Of a stretch of 64,000 bases of DNA, positions 34,036-43,191 are shown piece by piece. How positions within the stretch are numbered: the first letter of the stretch is position 1; each line of letters starts with the position of its first letter. The translations under genes were made by a program, and so were the position numbers. A model generated the notes under the pieces. That model was not told the origin of the DNA. It saw only the letters and a list, made by a program, of their open reading frames with translations, and made no database searches. The stretch is from Caproiciproducens galactitolivorans (GTDB lineage Bacteria > Bacillota > Clostridia > Oscillospirales > Acutalibacteraceae). Location of the stretch: positions 62,001-126,000 of the forward strand of contig NZ_SRMQ01000007.1 of the NCBI RefSeq assembly GCF_004768785.1, written 5' to 3'.

Positions 34036-34090
34036 CCACATAAAAAAGAACTTGAAGCAGCGAAAACTGTTCAAGTTCTTTTTTATGTGG
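34036..34090. terminator. Long perfect bidirectional terminator
   Basis: A 21-bp perfect inverted repeat (CCACATAAAAAAGAACTTGAA and its complement) surrounds a 13-nt loop. It is symmetrical, with A-run and T-run, and stands between convergent genes. Confidence 0.85.
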
Positions 34091-34114
34091 TGTACAAAAA
34101 GGAAAAAGTTTTTA

Positions 34115-34585
34115 TCAGCTATCTCGTTTTTCATCTTCCCAGCGGATGACTTCCGTATTTCCCTGCATGTTTGCCTGCTCCATCAGCTTTAGCATTTCAA
34201 ACGCGCTACGAAAATGCTGGGTCTGGTTTTTCTCAACCCAAGTAATTGTCCCTTGCCAGGTGCCGTTCATCCGGTACTGCACATTGACGATGAAGGTTGT
34301 CGGTTTCTCTTTTAAAAAATCGTTCAGGGATTCGTCCACGGTATCCTCCACCCTTTTCACAATTCTTCTTGCTTTCTTATAACGAAATTTACGGCTTTGG
34401 AATGCTGCCTGCGGAAATCCAATGCTGTCAAACATGTTATCCATGCCGTTGAGCAATTCCCATTCGCTTTGGAACTGCATCGTTTTTTTATAATGCTCAC
34501 TATATATATGTCCTTTTAAAGTCTCACTTTTTACGGAGTTAAGGTAAACAACACTTTGAGCCGGCGTTAATCTTCCTCTTTGCAT
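34115..34585 (-). CDS. Unknown 156-aa protein
   Basis: The protein starts at ATG 34585, with AAAGGTGATG at about 9-nt spacing, and runs about 156 residues. Two ATGs a few codons further upstream (34597 and 34612) are alternatives with worse spacing. The N-terminus contains QSEWELLNGMDNMFDSIGFPQ and the C-terminal half alternates charged and aromatic residues (VNVQYRMNGTWQGTITWVE), suggesting a beta-rich domain. There are no transmembrane or signal regions. I do not recognise the family; it is convergent with the zinc-ribbon gene. Confidence 0.55.
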   Translation of the reverse strand: MQRGRLTPAQSVVYLNSVKSETLKGHIYSEHYKKTMQFQSEWELLNGMDNMFDSIGFPQAAFQSRKFRYKKARRIVKRVEDTVDESLNDFLKEKPTTFIVNVQYRMNGTWQGTITWVEKNQTQHFRSAFEMLKLMEQANMQGNTEVIRWEDEKRDS

Positions 34586-34722
34586 GATGCATTTCATCAC
34601 CTTTATTCTATACATTAGTAACATTATAAATCTGCCCGGTCACATGCCGGTCACAATGTAAGAATAAAAATAAAATTAACAATTCATTCAAAAAGAATAA
34701 TAAACTAAAATTCTTATATTCA

Positions 34723-34760
34723 AAAATAGACGCAACGGTTTGAAACGCTACGTCTATTTT
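34723..34760. terminator. AT-rich hairpin
   Basis: AAAATAGACG and CGTCTATTTT form a 10-bp stem with an 18-nt loop. It stands inside an empty stretch, so its role is unclear. Confidence 0.4.
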
Positions 34761-34998
34761 AGAGTAAATGCATCAAAGTCCGTTTTTAAGGCTATTGTTC
34801 TTTTGTATTATTATAGTGCATACGTGGTAAAATTTCAACTTATTTACCCAAATTAATGAAAATTTTACGCTTTATTCATTATTATTCGTTAATGATGTAT
34901 GGAATGGTTATGACGACAACGTTTCTTCGCTTCACCAGCGCGGATTTTAACCCCAGAGAGGTCTGGTTATGCAGCGCATAATGCCACCATCAATCAAT

Positions 34999-35027
34999 TT
35001 GTACACAAAATATACCATTGTGTACAA
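34999..35027. repeat. Perfect 10-bp inverted repeat, possible operator
   Basis: TTGTACACAA and TTGTGTACAA are separated by 9 nt. No T-run follows. The position, 42 nt upstream of the tetR promoter, would fit a second regulator site or a decayed element end. Confidence 0.4.
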
Positions 35028-35068
35028 TAGCATTCATTAAACCCAGGTTGAATTTGTTCAATTGTGCC

Positions 35069-35097
35069 TTGACAGCCTTTTTTCAAAGGATTATAAT
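35069..35097 (+). promoter_or_regulatory. Perfect consensus promoter of the tetR-MMPL operon
   Basis: TTGACA (35069-35074) and TATAAT (35092-35097) are spaced by 17 nt, identical to the sigma-A consensus. Confidence 0.8.
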
Positions 35098-35099
35098 AC

Positions 35100-35118
35100 A
35101 AATGACTAAAAGTCATTT
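35100..35118 (+). promoter_or_regulatory. Probable TetR operator at the transcription start
   Basis: AAATGACT-AAA-AGTCATTT is a perfect 19-bp palindrome immediately after the -10 box, covering the expected +1. Binding here would block RNA polymerase, so autoregulation by the encoded TetR protein is likely. Confidence 0.65.
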
Positions 35119-35173
35119 TATCGTAAATAAAAAATAGATTTCAATAGTATAGAACAGAAAGGACTAAGCTGAG

Positions 35174-35770
35174 GTGAAAAAGACAAAAGTAACGGAAAAC
35201 AAAAGAATCAAAATGACCAGGCTTTATGATTCCGCCTATGAACTGTTCACGTCAAACGGCGTGCACAACACGGTAATCGACGACATTGTAAAAAAAGCCG
35301 GCGTTGCCAAAGGAACTTTCTACCTCTACTGTAAAAACAAATACGACCTGGTGGACAAGATTATATTGCACAAAAGCTCCGCCCTGTTTGACAGCGCTAT
35401 GAAGGCCGTTGCAGAAAAGCATAAGACTGACAAAATGGACTTCACAGAAAGCGTCATTTTTTTTGTAGATTACCTCTTGAACTATTTTAAAAAGAACAAG
35501 GAGCTGTTATCCCTGATCTACAAAAACCTTTCCTATGGCCTTTATGAAAAAGCGCTCACTTGTGAAGAAATGGAAGAGGCAAAGCGAGTTTTTATCGAGC
35601 ACTTTATTACAAAAGGAAGTAACAGCGAAGTGGCAAAACAGCGTCTTTTCATCGTTGTTTCCATGGTGGGGGCCGTCTGTTACAACTCCATCGTGCTGGA
35701 AATGCCTTATCCAATCGACAGTATCAAGCATGAATTATATCTGTCCATTACGGAATTACTGAGCTGTTGA
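35174..35770 (+). CDS. TetR/AcrR-family repressor
   Basis: The 198-aa protein has a TetR_N DNA-binding domain at about residues 15-60 (YDSAYELFTSNGVHNTVIDDIVKKAG, then GVAKGTFYLYCKNKYDLVDKII) and a helical ligand-binding domain to the end. GTG at 35174 is the only start compatible with the family N-terminus; AAAGGA lies upstream. The transporter and exported protein genes follow, so it probably represses them and itself and is released by a lipid-like or antimicrobial ligand. Confidence 0.88.
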   Translation: MKKTKVTENKRIKMTRLYDSAYELFTSNGVHNTVIDDIVKKAGVAKGTFYLYCKNKYDLVDKIILHKSSALFDSAMKAVAEKHKTDKMDFTESVIFFVDYLLNYFKKNKELLSLIYKNLSYGLYEKALTCEEMEEAKRVFIEHFITKGSNSEVAKQRLFIVVSMVGAVCYNSIVLEMPYPIDSIKHELYLSITELLSC

Positions 35771-35843
35771 ACCGCCCGGGAATCGAAATTTTCAAAATCA
35801 TTGATCATTTCAGCACAAAATATGAAATAGGAGCGCGGCACGA

Positions 35844-38024
35844 ATGAAACTACAGGACTCAAAGAAGCAATCGCATTCTATTGTCGATTTTATTATTAAC
35901 AAGCGGAAACATATCGAAAGATTTTTCATCGTCTTGGTAATTATCAGCGCTTTTCTGAACAGTTTTGTCGGAATTAACTATGACTTAACAAAATACCTGC
36001 CGGATACCACCCTTTCGCAAAAGGGAATCAGCGTAATGAAAAAGGAATTCGGGTATCCGGGAACAGCGCGAGTCATGATCGACAATGTGACGCTGTATCA
36101 GGCAAAGGCCTACAAGGACCGCATTGAAGCGGTCGACGGTGTGGATATGGTCGTTTGGGCCGATACAAAAAAGGATATTTACCAGTCCGGCCAATTTATC
36201 GATAACAAGGATATCGACGAATATTACAAAAACGGCTATTCCGTTATGGATATTACCTTTGACGAGGGCGATACCAGCAAAAAGACTTCAAAGGCAATTG
36301 ACAAAATCAAGGCTATCACCGGCGACAAGGGTCATTTCATAGGTGCGGCTGTACAAAATAAATCACTTAGTGAAAACCTGAATATAGAAGTAAAAAAGGC
36401 TACCGTAATCTGCGTAATCCTAATCCTCATCACGCTGCTTCTAACAACCACATCCTGGTTTGAACCCATTCTGTTCCTGCTCATCATGGGGATCGCCATA
36501 ATTATCAACATGGGAACCAATATTTTTCTAGGGGAAATATCCTTCCTTACCTCCAGCGTCGGTCCTGTCCTGCAACTGGCCGTCGCCATGGACTACTCAA
36601 TCTTCTTAATCCATTCCTTTACAGCAGAAAGGCAAAAGGGCATGAGCCTGGAAGATGCCATCGCAGTTGCTATCCGACATTCCGCGAAATCCATTTTAGC
36701 CTGCGGCGTCGCAACCTTCTTCGGATTTATCGCTCTAGCCCTGATGAAATTCTCGATCGGCTTTGATATGGGCGTCGTTCTGGCAAAGGGCATTTTCTGC
36801 AGCGTCGCCACCGTCCTGTTTCTCATGCCGTCCCTGATTATCCGCTGGGCCGGATTAATTGAAAAAACCGCGCACCGCCCCTTCCTCCCTCCATTCGACA
36901 AATTTGCCAAGGGCGTATTCAAGGGACGCTTCGTCTTTGTTGCGATAGCATTGCTGGTCGCTTATCCGGCCTACGTAGGAAAGGGAATGACCGACTTCGT
37001 TTACGGAAGCCAGGCCGTCGGCGCCGGCATGGGTACGAAGGTGTATGAGGACGAACAGCTCATCAACAAGCAATTCGGCCGAAGCAACATGCTGCTGCTT
37101 ATTGTTCCCAATACGTCCCGGGTAACGGAAAAAAAGCTTGTCAATGAACTGGATAATCTGAAATATACAAAGAGCATCACTTCCTTAGCGGATAAACTGC
37201 CGGACGGCCTTCCGGAAAGCATTATTCCAGAGAGTATCACCAGCGAGCTTCACACAAAGAATTATGCAAGGATCCTGATGTACATAAAAACAAAAGATGA
37301 AAGTAAACTGGGTTTCCAATGTTCTGACCAGATCCAGTCCATCGTAAAAAAATATTACCCGAAGGATTCCTATGTGGTTGGTACCACGCCATTCACACAG
37401 GATATCAAAACAACGATCACGAGCGACTACGACTTTGTTGACGCGCTGTCCCTGCTGTCCGTTGCTATCGTTGTTATGATTACCTTTAAATCCCTGCTGC
37501 TTCCGGTCATAATCCTTATTCCAATCGAAATTGCCATCTTCATTAATATGCTGTTCCCTTATCTGACAGGAAACCGGCTGATCTTTATGGGATACGTCAT
37601 TGTAAGCTGTATTCAGTTGGGAGCCACGGTCGACTACGCTATTCTGATGACGAACAACTTCCTGGAAAGCAGGCAGCGGCTTGGCCGGAAAGAGGCGACG
37701 ATTGATGCGATTGCCACCACCACGCCGCCGCTTCTAACCTCCGCAACCATCCTTACGATGGTCGGTTATATTCTTTATTTTACTTCCTCCATCAGCGCAA
37801 TCGGGGACATCGGCCATCTGATCGGAAGAGGAACAATGTGCGGTTTCACGTTGGTTATTACTGTGCTTCCGGCATTGCTCTATATCTTTGACAAACCGAT
37901 TAAAAAGCACATGGAGCGGATGGATCGCCTGCGCGAAAAGAAAGAAGCAAAGCAAAAAGTTCTGCGGCAAAATTTCAATTCTAAAATACCGTTTTTGAAC
38001 GCCCATAACGGGCAGTCCGTATAA
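35844..38024 (+). CDS. MMPL/RND-family transporter
   Basis: The 726-aa membrane protein has the RND-type two-fold layout: a first helix, a large extracytoplasmic loop, a block of about five helices (sterol-sensing-like ATSSVGPVLQLAVAMDYSIFL), a second loop, and a second helix block (GYVIVSCIQLGATVDYAILM). The paired DYxI motifs carry the proton-relay Asp. Such exporters move lipids or hydrophobic compounds. ATG follows AGGAG. The exported coiled-coil gene is 19 nt downstream, so both are co-transcribed. Confidence 0.9.
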   Translation: MKLQDSKKQSHSIVDFIINKRKHIERFFIVLVIISAFLNSFVGINYDLTKYLPDTTLSQKGISVMKKEFGYPGTARVMIDNVTLYQAKAYKDRIEAVDGVDMVVWADTKKDIYQSGQFIDNKDIDEYYKNGYSVMDITFDEGDTSKKTSKAIDKIKAITGDKGHFIGAAVQNKSLSENLNIEVKKATVICVILILITLLLTTTSWFEPILFLLIMGIAIIINMGTNIFLGEISFLTSSVGPVLQLAVAMDYSIFLIHSFTAERQKGMSLEDAIAVAIRHSAKSILACGVATFFGFIALALMKFSIGFDMGVVLAKGIFCSVATVLFLMPSLIIRWAGLIEKTAHRPFLPPFDKFAKGVFKGRFVFVAIALLVAYPAYVGKGMTDFVYGSQAVGAGMGTKVYEDEQLINKQFGRSNMLLLIVPNTSRVTEKKLVNELDNLKYTKSITSLADKLPDGLPESIIPESITSELHTKNYARILMYIKTKDESKLGFQCSDQIQSIVKKYYPKDSYVVGTTPFTQDIKTTITSDYDFVDALSLLSVAIVVMITFKSLLLPVIILIPIEIAIFINMLFPYLTGNRLIFMGYVIVSCIQLGATVDYAILMTNNFLESRQRLGRKEATIDAIATTTPPLLTSATILTMVGYILYFTSSISAIGDIGHLIGRGTMCGFTLVITVLPALLYIFDKPIKKHMERMDRLREKKEAKQKVLRQNFNSKIPFLNAHNGQSV

Positions 38025-38043
38025 TAATCAGGGAGGAATCACC

Positions 38044-40176
38044 ATGAAAACGAAATTACAAAGAGTTTTAGCAGGTTTTCTTTCCGTTGCAGTCCTAATA
38101 CCGATTATGCCTACTTCCGCTCAGGCAGCAGCCCCAGTTGTTACCACGGATGAGGCAGTTTATGTAAATTTGGATTACTACGGAAAAACGCAAGATGTGG
38201 AAATTGTGAAAGGATGCAGCTTAAACGGGAACAATCAGTTTACTGACTACGGCAGTTACAGTAATGTGGTCAATATGTCCACGGAAGCGAAACCGACCTT
38301 GTCCGGGGATTCCGTAAGCTGGAATCTTCCGAAGGGCATGACCGGCAGATTTTATTATCAATGCACACCAAAGAACGGCACGGTTAGCATACCTTGGAAT
38401 TTTGATGTGTCATATAAGCTGAACGGCGTCCCTGCCGACGCAAAAAAGCTGGCCGGTGCCTCCGGAACGGTTGAAATCAATGTAAAAGCCACTCCGAATA
38501 AAAATGTGGCTGACTATTACAAGAACAACTTTCTTTTGCAGGTAGGCATGCTGGTGAAAATGAAGGATACACTAAGCGTGGAAGCACCCGGCGCACAGCT
38601 ACAGTCCCTTGGCGACTATAAAGCCGTGTTATTTGCAGGCCTGCCCGGGGAAGAAAACGACTTTACCATCCGAATTGGCACAAACAGCTTTGAAACAACG
38701 GGCGTTTTCATGCTGATGATTCCCGGCACGCTCGAGCAGTTAAAGGATATCAAAGACCTGAAAGAGGATAAGGACACGTTTAAAAGCTCACTAGATGCAA
38801 TACATATCAGCACAAACGAAATTCTTGGGACAATGGAAGGCATGACAACCGGGCTGAACCAACTGCAATCCGGTGCAAGCTCGCTGGACAGCGCCCGCGG
38901 CATCATCAGTTCCTCCAAAGGAAACGTCTATAACTACGCAGACAAATCCCTTGAGGACTTAACCAAGATTGCGAATAATACCAGCGCGCTCGTTCCCCAT
39001 CTTCAAAAAGGACAGCAGCTCGTACTGGATGTAAACAACGATGTGAATTCCCTTGTCCAGACGCTGAATTCCTCGAAATCCGCTCTCAGTTCCCTGTCCA
39101 GCTCGATCAGCTCCATTCGGAGCGATGTGAAGGACATTCGTGATAACCTGGATGACGTAAGCGGTACAGCCAGCAAGCGCGATAAAGTAACGAATGATCT
39201 GACCTCCGACTTAAAAGCTGCAAAATTACAAGCCGATCAACTAAAAGCCGTTCTTCCCGCCATACAAAAGGACGCTGCCACGCTGCAAAAAAATGCGCTG
39301 AGCTTAAAAGACGCCCTCGGGAACGTAGACGTTTCCAAATACTACGGAGACTCCAGCATAATGAGCGTTTTAAGCACTTCGAAAAGCACGCTTGAATCCC
39401 TGCAAAAAGTTTCCGACGAAACAACCCCTTTGGTCAATAAACTCAGCGAGGTATTGGGAAAATCGGATGCATTACTAAAAACAGGCGATGATACCGTCGA
39501 CATGGTGAATTCGTATTTAAGCTTAGTCGACCAAGGCATTAGTGACGCCGACGATTTGCTAAAGCATGCGAATAATGCGGGCGCAGATTTGAAAAATCTT
39601 CTTGCGATAGCAGAATCCTTAGTTGATAATATCAATACATTAAACACCACCTTGAACCAGTACAAAGACGATTCGGTGAACGCACTAAAAGACGCACAAA
39701 ACCTGTTGCAAAGCCTGACAAACGGAATAGCGGACTCCCACGCTTTCCTGGCTTCGCTGGAATCCATGGTGCGGTTAAGCGGAAATAAACTGGACGACGG
39801 CACACGCAAAACCTTGAACGGCCTGATTAGTGTATTGGAGCAAAGCCTGGACGGAATTGGGAACACCCCGACCATTCGGGACGCAAACAATAAAATTCAT
39901 GACGCCATCGACAAGGAAATTGATAAATTCGAGGATGATAATAATCTCCTGAATCTTGATTCACAAGCGAAACCGATTTCCTTTACCTCTCCAAAAAACC
40001 CGGCGCCCTCCAGCGTCCAAATTGTTCTACGGACGCAAGAAATCAGTTTGGACGACAACAATGGAGAGAACGGGGACCTGGAAAAATCAGAGAATGATAT
40101 GAGCGTACTGGATCGAATCAAAAATCTGTTTATAAAGCTTTGGGACGCTCTCACCTCTGTATTCTCTGATGAATAG
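38044..40176 (+). CDS. Secreted coiled-coil protein partnered with an MMPL transporter
   Basis: The 710-aa protein has a signal peptide (MKTKLQRVLAGFLSVAVLIP, AQA cleavage), an N-terminal beta-rich domain (about 30-230), and then about 400 residues of heptad-rich alpha helices (many LxxL and Ser/Asp repeats) reminiscent of YhgE/Pip or MCP-like coiled coils. There is no sortase motif. The C-terminus is short and hydrophobic enough to touch the membrane (NLFIKLWDALTSVF). It is probably an extracellular adaptor for the MMPL exporter. The substrate is unknown. ATG follows CAGGGAGGA. Confidence 0.78.
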   Translation: MKTKLQRVLAGFLSVAVLIPIMPTSAQAAAPVVTTDEAVYVNLDYYGKTQDVEIVKGCSLNGNNQFTDYGSYSNVVNMSTEAKPTLSGDSVSWNLPKGMTGRFYYQCTPKNGTVSIPWNFDVSYKLNGVPADAKKLAGASGTVEINVKATPNKNVADYYKNNFLLQVGMLVKMKDTLSVEAPGAQLQSLGDYKAVLFAGLPGEENDFTIRIGTNSFETTGVFMLMIPGTLEQLKDIKDLKEDKDTFKSSLDAIHISTNEILGTMEGMTTGLNQLQSGASSLDSARGIISSSKGNVYNYADKSLEDLTKIANNTSALVPHLQKGQQLVLDVNNDVNSLVQTLNSSKSALSSLSSSISSIRSDVKDIRDNLDDVSGTASKRDKVTNDLTSDLKAAKLQADQLKAVLPAIQKDAATLQKNALSLKDALGNVDVSKYYGDSSIMSVLSTSKSTLESLQKVSDETTPLVNKLSEVLGKSDALLKTGDDTVDMVNSYLSLVDQGISDADDLLKHANNAGADLKNLLAIAESLVDNINTLNTTLNQYKDDSVNALKDAQNLLQSLTNGIADSHAFLASLESMVRLSGNKLDDGTRKTLNGLISVLEQSLDGIGNTPTIRDANNKIHDAIDKEIDKFEDDNNLLNLDSQAKPISFTSPKNPAPSSVQIVLRTQEISLDDNNGENGDLEKSENDMSVLDRIKNLFIKLWDALTSVFSDE

Positions 40177-40190
40177 ATTTGTACAAGAAG

Positions 40191-40240
40191 GGCAGCGGCA
40201 AACTACAAAATGTAGTTTGCCGCTGCCTTATCGGGTTTTG
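40191..40240 (+). terminator. Terminator of the tetR-MMPL operon
   Basis: GGCAGCGGCAAACTACA and its complement form a perfect 17-bp stem with AAA loop, followed by TTATCGGGTTTTG. Confidence 0.7.
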
Positions 40241-40314
40241 TTCCTTTAAGGACGTGCAACAGACAGGCGCAAAGGGCATATAATGGCAAAACAACACTAT
40301 AAAGGAGTGGCTGT

Positions 40315-41001
40315 ATGTTCGGTGCCGTTCTAGGTTTTGCAATTTCCGGCTTGTTGTTTCTGATTCTTCATGTTACCGGTTCCGGTTCTTTCCCGCGGCC
40401 GCTCACCGCACAGGAGGAGCGCGAATGCCTGGAACGCATGAAAAACGGGGACTTGCAAGCCAAAAACAAGCTGATTGAACACAATCTTCGGCTTGTCGCC
40501 CATATTATTAAAAAATACTACGCGAATTTCAATGACCAGGACGATTTAATATCGATTGGCACGATTGGGCTGATTAAGGCTGTAAATACCTTCGACAGCA
40601 GCAAGGGGATCCGGCTTTCCAGTTACGCGGCCAGATGCATTGAAAACGAAGTGCTGATGTTTTTTCGTTCCTCGCGCAAAACCGCACAGGATATTTCTAT
40701 CAACGAACCAATCGATACAGATAAAGACGGCAACACGCTGACTTTAATAGACGTTATGGCCACAGAAGACAATATTCTTGAAAACTTGGACTGTAAAATT
40801 AAATCCGAACAGCTAAAACGTTATATACGTGAAGTCCTTTCTCCACGCGAGCGGCTTATTATCGAGCTTCGCTACGGACTGACCGGACACAAGCCTTTAA
40901 CACAAAGGGAAGTGGCACAAAGACTGGGGATTTCGCGCTCATACGTCTCAAGGATTGAAAAAAAATCACTCTGCGCATTGTACAAACGGTTCACAAAATA
41001 A
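40315..41001 (+). CDS. sigK: Sporulation sigma factor SigK
   Basis: The 228-aa sigma-70 factor has a hydrophobic pro-sequence (MFGAVLGFAISGLLFLIL, to about residue 20). Region 2 contains NKLIEHNLRLVAHIIKKYY and DLISIGTIGLIKAVNTFDSSKG...YAARCIENEVLM, and region 4 has LTQREVAQRLGISRSYVSRIEKK. Length, pro-sequence and wording match pro-sigma K, the late mother-cell factor activated by SpoIVFB-type cleavage. The gene is uninterrupted, unlike the B. subtilis skin-split gene. ATG follows AAAGGAGTGG. The upstream GCATATAATGG could be a -10 for a mother-cell sigma. Confidence 0.88.
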   Translation: MFGAVLGFAISGLLFLILHVTGSGSFPRPLTAQEERECLERMKNGDLQAKNKLIEHNLRLVAHIIKKYYANFNDQDDLISIGTIGLIKAVNTFDSSKGIRLSSYAARCIENEVLMFFRSSRKTAQDISINEPIDTDKDGNTLTLIDVMATEDNILENLDCKIKSEQLKRYIREVLSPRERLIIELRYGLTGHKPLTQREVAQRLGISRSYVSRIEKKSLCALYKRFTK

Positions 41002-41045
41002 ATACATAAAGCAAAAACCCACTCTATAAAGTCATATCTCCCCCG

Positions 41046-41090
41046 ATGCATTGCGGAATCAGCCGGCGGCTTTTCCCGCAATGCATTTTT
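41046..41090 (+). terminator. Terminator of sigK
   Basis: ATGCATTGCGG and CCGCAATGCAT form an 11-bp stem whose loop contains a second small helix (AGCCG/CGGCT), followed by TTTT. Confidence 0.75.
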
Positions 41091-41171
41091 ATGCCGCTGT
41101 CTCGGCAAGTAAGAAAAATTCGGCAAGGTTGAAGGATTTTGCGAAATAAATCGCATTATTCCTTCACTTTC

Positions 41172-41200
41172 TTGACATATGCCTTTTAAAAAAGTATACT
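41172..41200 (+). promoter_or_regulatory. Promoter of pit
   Basis: TTGACA (41172-41177) and TATACT (41195-41200) are 17 nt apart. No TTAACA Pho box is seen here, so pit is probably constitutive rather than PhoP-controlled. Confidence 0.65.
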
Positions 41201-41267
41201 TACTATTCGGTGTCTAAATTTGTCGAGTTTCCGATTTTGTGCTGGACATTGAAGGGATCGTTCAAAA

Positions 41268-42257
41268 ATGGTAAGTGTCATACTGGTTGTAGTAATTCTT
41301 CTCGCAATTGTCTTTGACTTCATTAACGGGTTTCACGATACTGCAAATTCGATTGCGACATCCGTTTCTACGCGTGTTTTAACCCCGCGCACCGCTACCC
41401 TTATGTCGGCTTCGCTCAATTTTGTTGGCGCGCTGATCAGCGTAAACGTCGCAAACACCATTGCGTCCGGTATTGTAAACGTGCATTTGGAGCAGTACGT
41501 CATTGCTTCCGCCCTGTGCGGCGCAATTGTCTGGAACCTGATTACATGGTATATCGCACTACCGAGCAGTTCCTCCCACGCGCTGATTGGCAGCCTGATC
41601 GGTTCGGCCGTCGTGGTGACCGGCGACCTTCGGGTTGTGAACTGGATGAATATTTTGGACAAAGTGATTATCCCGCTCTTCACTTCCCCTTTCATTGGCT
41701 TTGTAATCGGATTTTTTGCCATGAAATTATTATATTTTCTTCTGAGGAATTCGTCTGAGCGTTTTGTGAATAAATGGTTTTCCAAGCTTCAGATCGGCTC
41801 TGCGGCATTGATGGCCTTTTCGCATGGAAGCAATGACGCGCAGAAAACAATGGGCATTATTACGCTGGCGTTAGTCAGCGGCGGCTTTATTAAAGCAAGC
41901 GACGGTATTCCGCTTCCGGTAAAACTGGTCTGCGCCCTATCCATGGCCCTTGGGACGTCGCTTGGCGGCTGGCGGATTATTAAAACCGTCGGCATGAATA
42001 TGATTAAGCTTCAGCCCGTAGAAGGCTTTGCAGCCGAAACCTCGGCGGCGGCTGTCATTCAGGTGATGACCTCGTTAGGCGCACCTGTAAGCACAACCCA
42101 TGTGATTTCTTCCTCCATCATGGGCGTGGGTTCCTCTAAGCGCTTCTCCGCTGTAAGATGGGCAACGGCGAAGGATATCGTCGCCACCTGGTTTATCACA
42201 ATCCCCGCAACCATACTGCTCGGCGCGGCGTTCACCTTCCTTTTCCGGCTATTATAA
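41268..42257 (+). CDS. pit: Low-affinity inorganic phosphate transporter (PiT)
   Basis: The 329-aa membrane protein has about nine or ten helices and both PiT signatures: DFINGFHDTANSIATSVSTRVL near the N-terminus and GSNDAQKTMGIITLAL in the middle; SSSHALIGSLIGS and STTHVISSSIMGVG are also typical. It moves phosphate with cations or protons. No phoU-like partner gene (pap/DUF47) precedes it. ATG follows AAGGGAT. It is a single-gene unit with its own promoter and terminator. Confidence 0.93.
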   Translation: MVSVILVVVILLAIVFDFINGFHDTANSIATSVSTRVLTPRTATLMSASLNFVGALISVNVANTIASGIVNVHLEQYVIASALCGAIVWNLITWYIALPSSSSHALIGSLIGSAVVVTGDLRVVNWMNILDKVIIPLFTSPFIGFVIGFFAMKLLYFLLRNSSERFVNKWFSKLQIGSAALMAFSHGSNDAQKTMGIITLALVSGGFIKASDGIPLPVKLVCALSMALGTSLGGWRIIKTVGMNMIKLQPVEGFAAETSAAAVIQVMTSLGAPVSTTHVISSSIMGVGSSKRFSAVRWATAKDIVATWFITIPATILLGAAFTFLFRLL

Positions 42258-42268
42258 CAAAATATACG

Positions 42269-42299
42269 GGAGCGTTTCGTTTTCGAAGCGCTCCTTTTT
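42269..42299 (+). terminator. Terminator of pit
   Basis: GGAGCGTTTCG and CGAAGCGCTCC pair over 11 bp (one G-T) around TTTT, followed by TTTTT. Confidence 0.8.
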
Positions 42300-42357
42300 C
42301 ATTTTCCGCCATAACCGAGCCGTATCCTCCGCTTTGGGTGCTTCTGCGGATTTACCT

Positions 42358-43130
42358 TTACTGCACCGCCGTATCAAACTGGCTATTGTACAGCCTGGCG
42401 TAGAAACCGTTTTTCCGCATCAACTCCTCATGTTTTCCCTGTTCTACAATATCGCCGTCTTGCATGACAAGGATCAAATCCGCATTACGGATTGCGGAAA
42501 GGCGGTGACAATGACAAAGCTGGTGCGACCCCGCATCAGGTTATCCATGGCCTTTTGAATCAGGATTTCTGTGCGGGTGTCCACGCTGCCGGTCGCTTTG
42601 TCCAAAATCAGAATCTGGGGGTTTGCCAGTATCACGCGGGCTATCGTCAGCAACTGTTTCTGCCCCTGTGATACATTGCTGATTTCTTCGTTTAAAATCA
42701 TATCATACCCGTCCGAAAGTGTCCGGACGAAATGATCCGTCTGCGGGTCAAAATCGCTGCGAACATAAATATCATCCGTTTTCAGAAGAGGGTATTTTTG
42801 AATATACTCTTCTTTTTCCGCCGCGGAACCCTTTGCCGAAACAAGTTGATAACCGTCCTCCATGGCTTTCTTCTGTGCATCCGTCATAAAAATCTGCATA
42901 AAGGAAAAACCTTTGGTGCTGACTGCCTCGGGCGCGGACTGTTCAATGCCGCCCTGCTGTATACCGACGTTTACAATTTTCGACATGTTCGGCAGGTTCA
43001 GGTCGATGACCGCCTCTACGGAAAGAAAAAGGATGGACAGCAGCATGGCGGCAATATAGGCTTCAAATACTTTGCGAGCTTTGCCATATCGTTGTTCCTT
43101 TCCAAAAATCACTATCCCCATCTTTTCCAA
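42358..43130 (-). pseudogene. Deletion-fused, frameshifted ABC exporter remnant
   Basis: The N-terminal part (SVEAVIDLNLPNMSKIVNVGIQQGG) is the start of one half-transporter of a heterodimeric ABC exporter. It jumps directly to the C-terminal ATPase of the partner (FDPQTDHFVRTLSDGYDMILNEE, VSQGQKQLLTIARVILA). Walker A, Q-loop and most membrane helices are missing. Walker B reads ILILDKATGSVD with the catalytic Glu changed to Lys. A one-base loss after TSFVIV shifts the frame; the next frame restores [18 protein letters not shown] and the end at TAA 42358-42360. It is therefore a fused, frameshifted pseudogene. Confidence 0.9.
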
Positions 43131-43191
43131 TTCCTAGCGGTTTATGAACGAGATTTCCGGCTCCCGGAAGCGGTAAAAATCCGGGCAACAA

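Larger units (their letters stand above)
34586..35173. other. AT-rich intergenic region with repeats and tetR promoter
   Basis: This 588-bp gap lies between divergent genes. It contains a hairpin at 34723-34760, a 10-bp inverted repeat with 9-nt spacer at 34999-35027, and the tetR promoter and operator at 35069-35118. I see no supported ORF. Confidence 0.55.
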
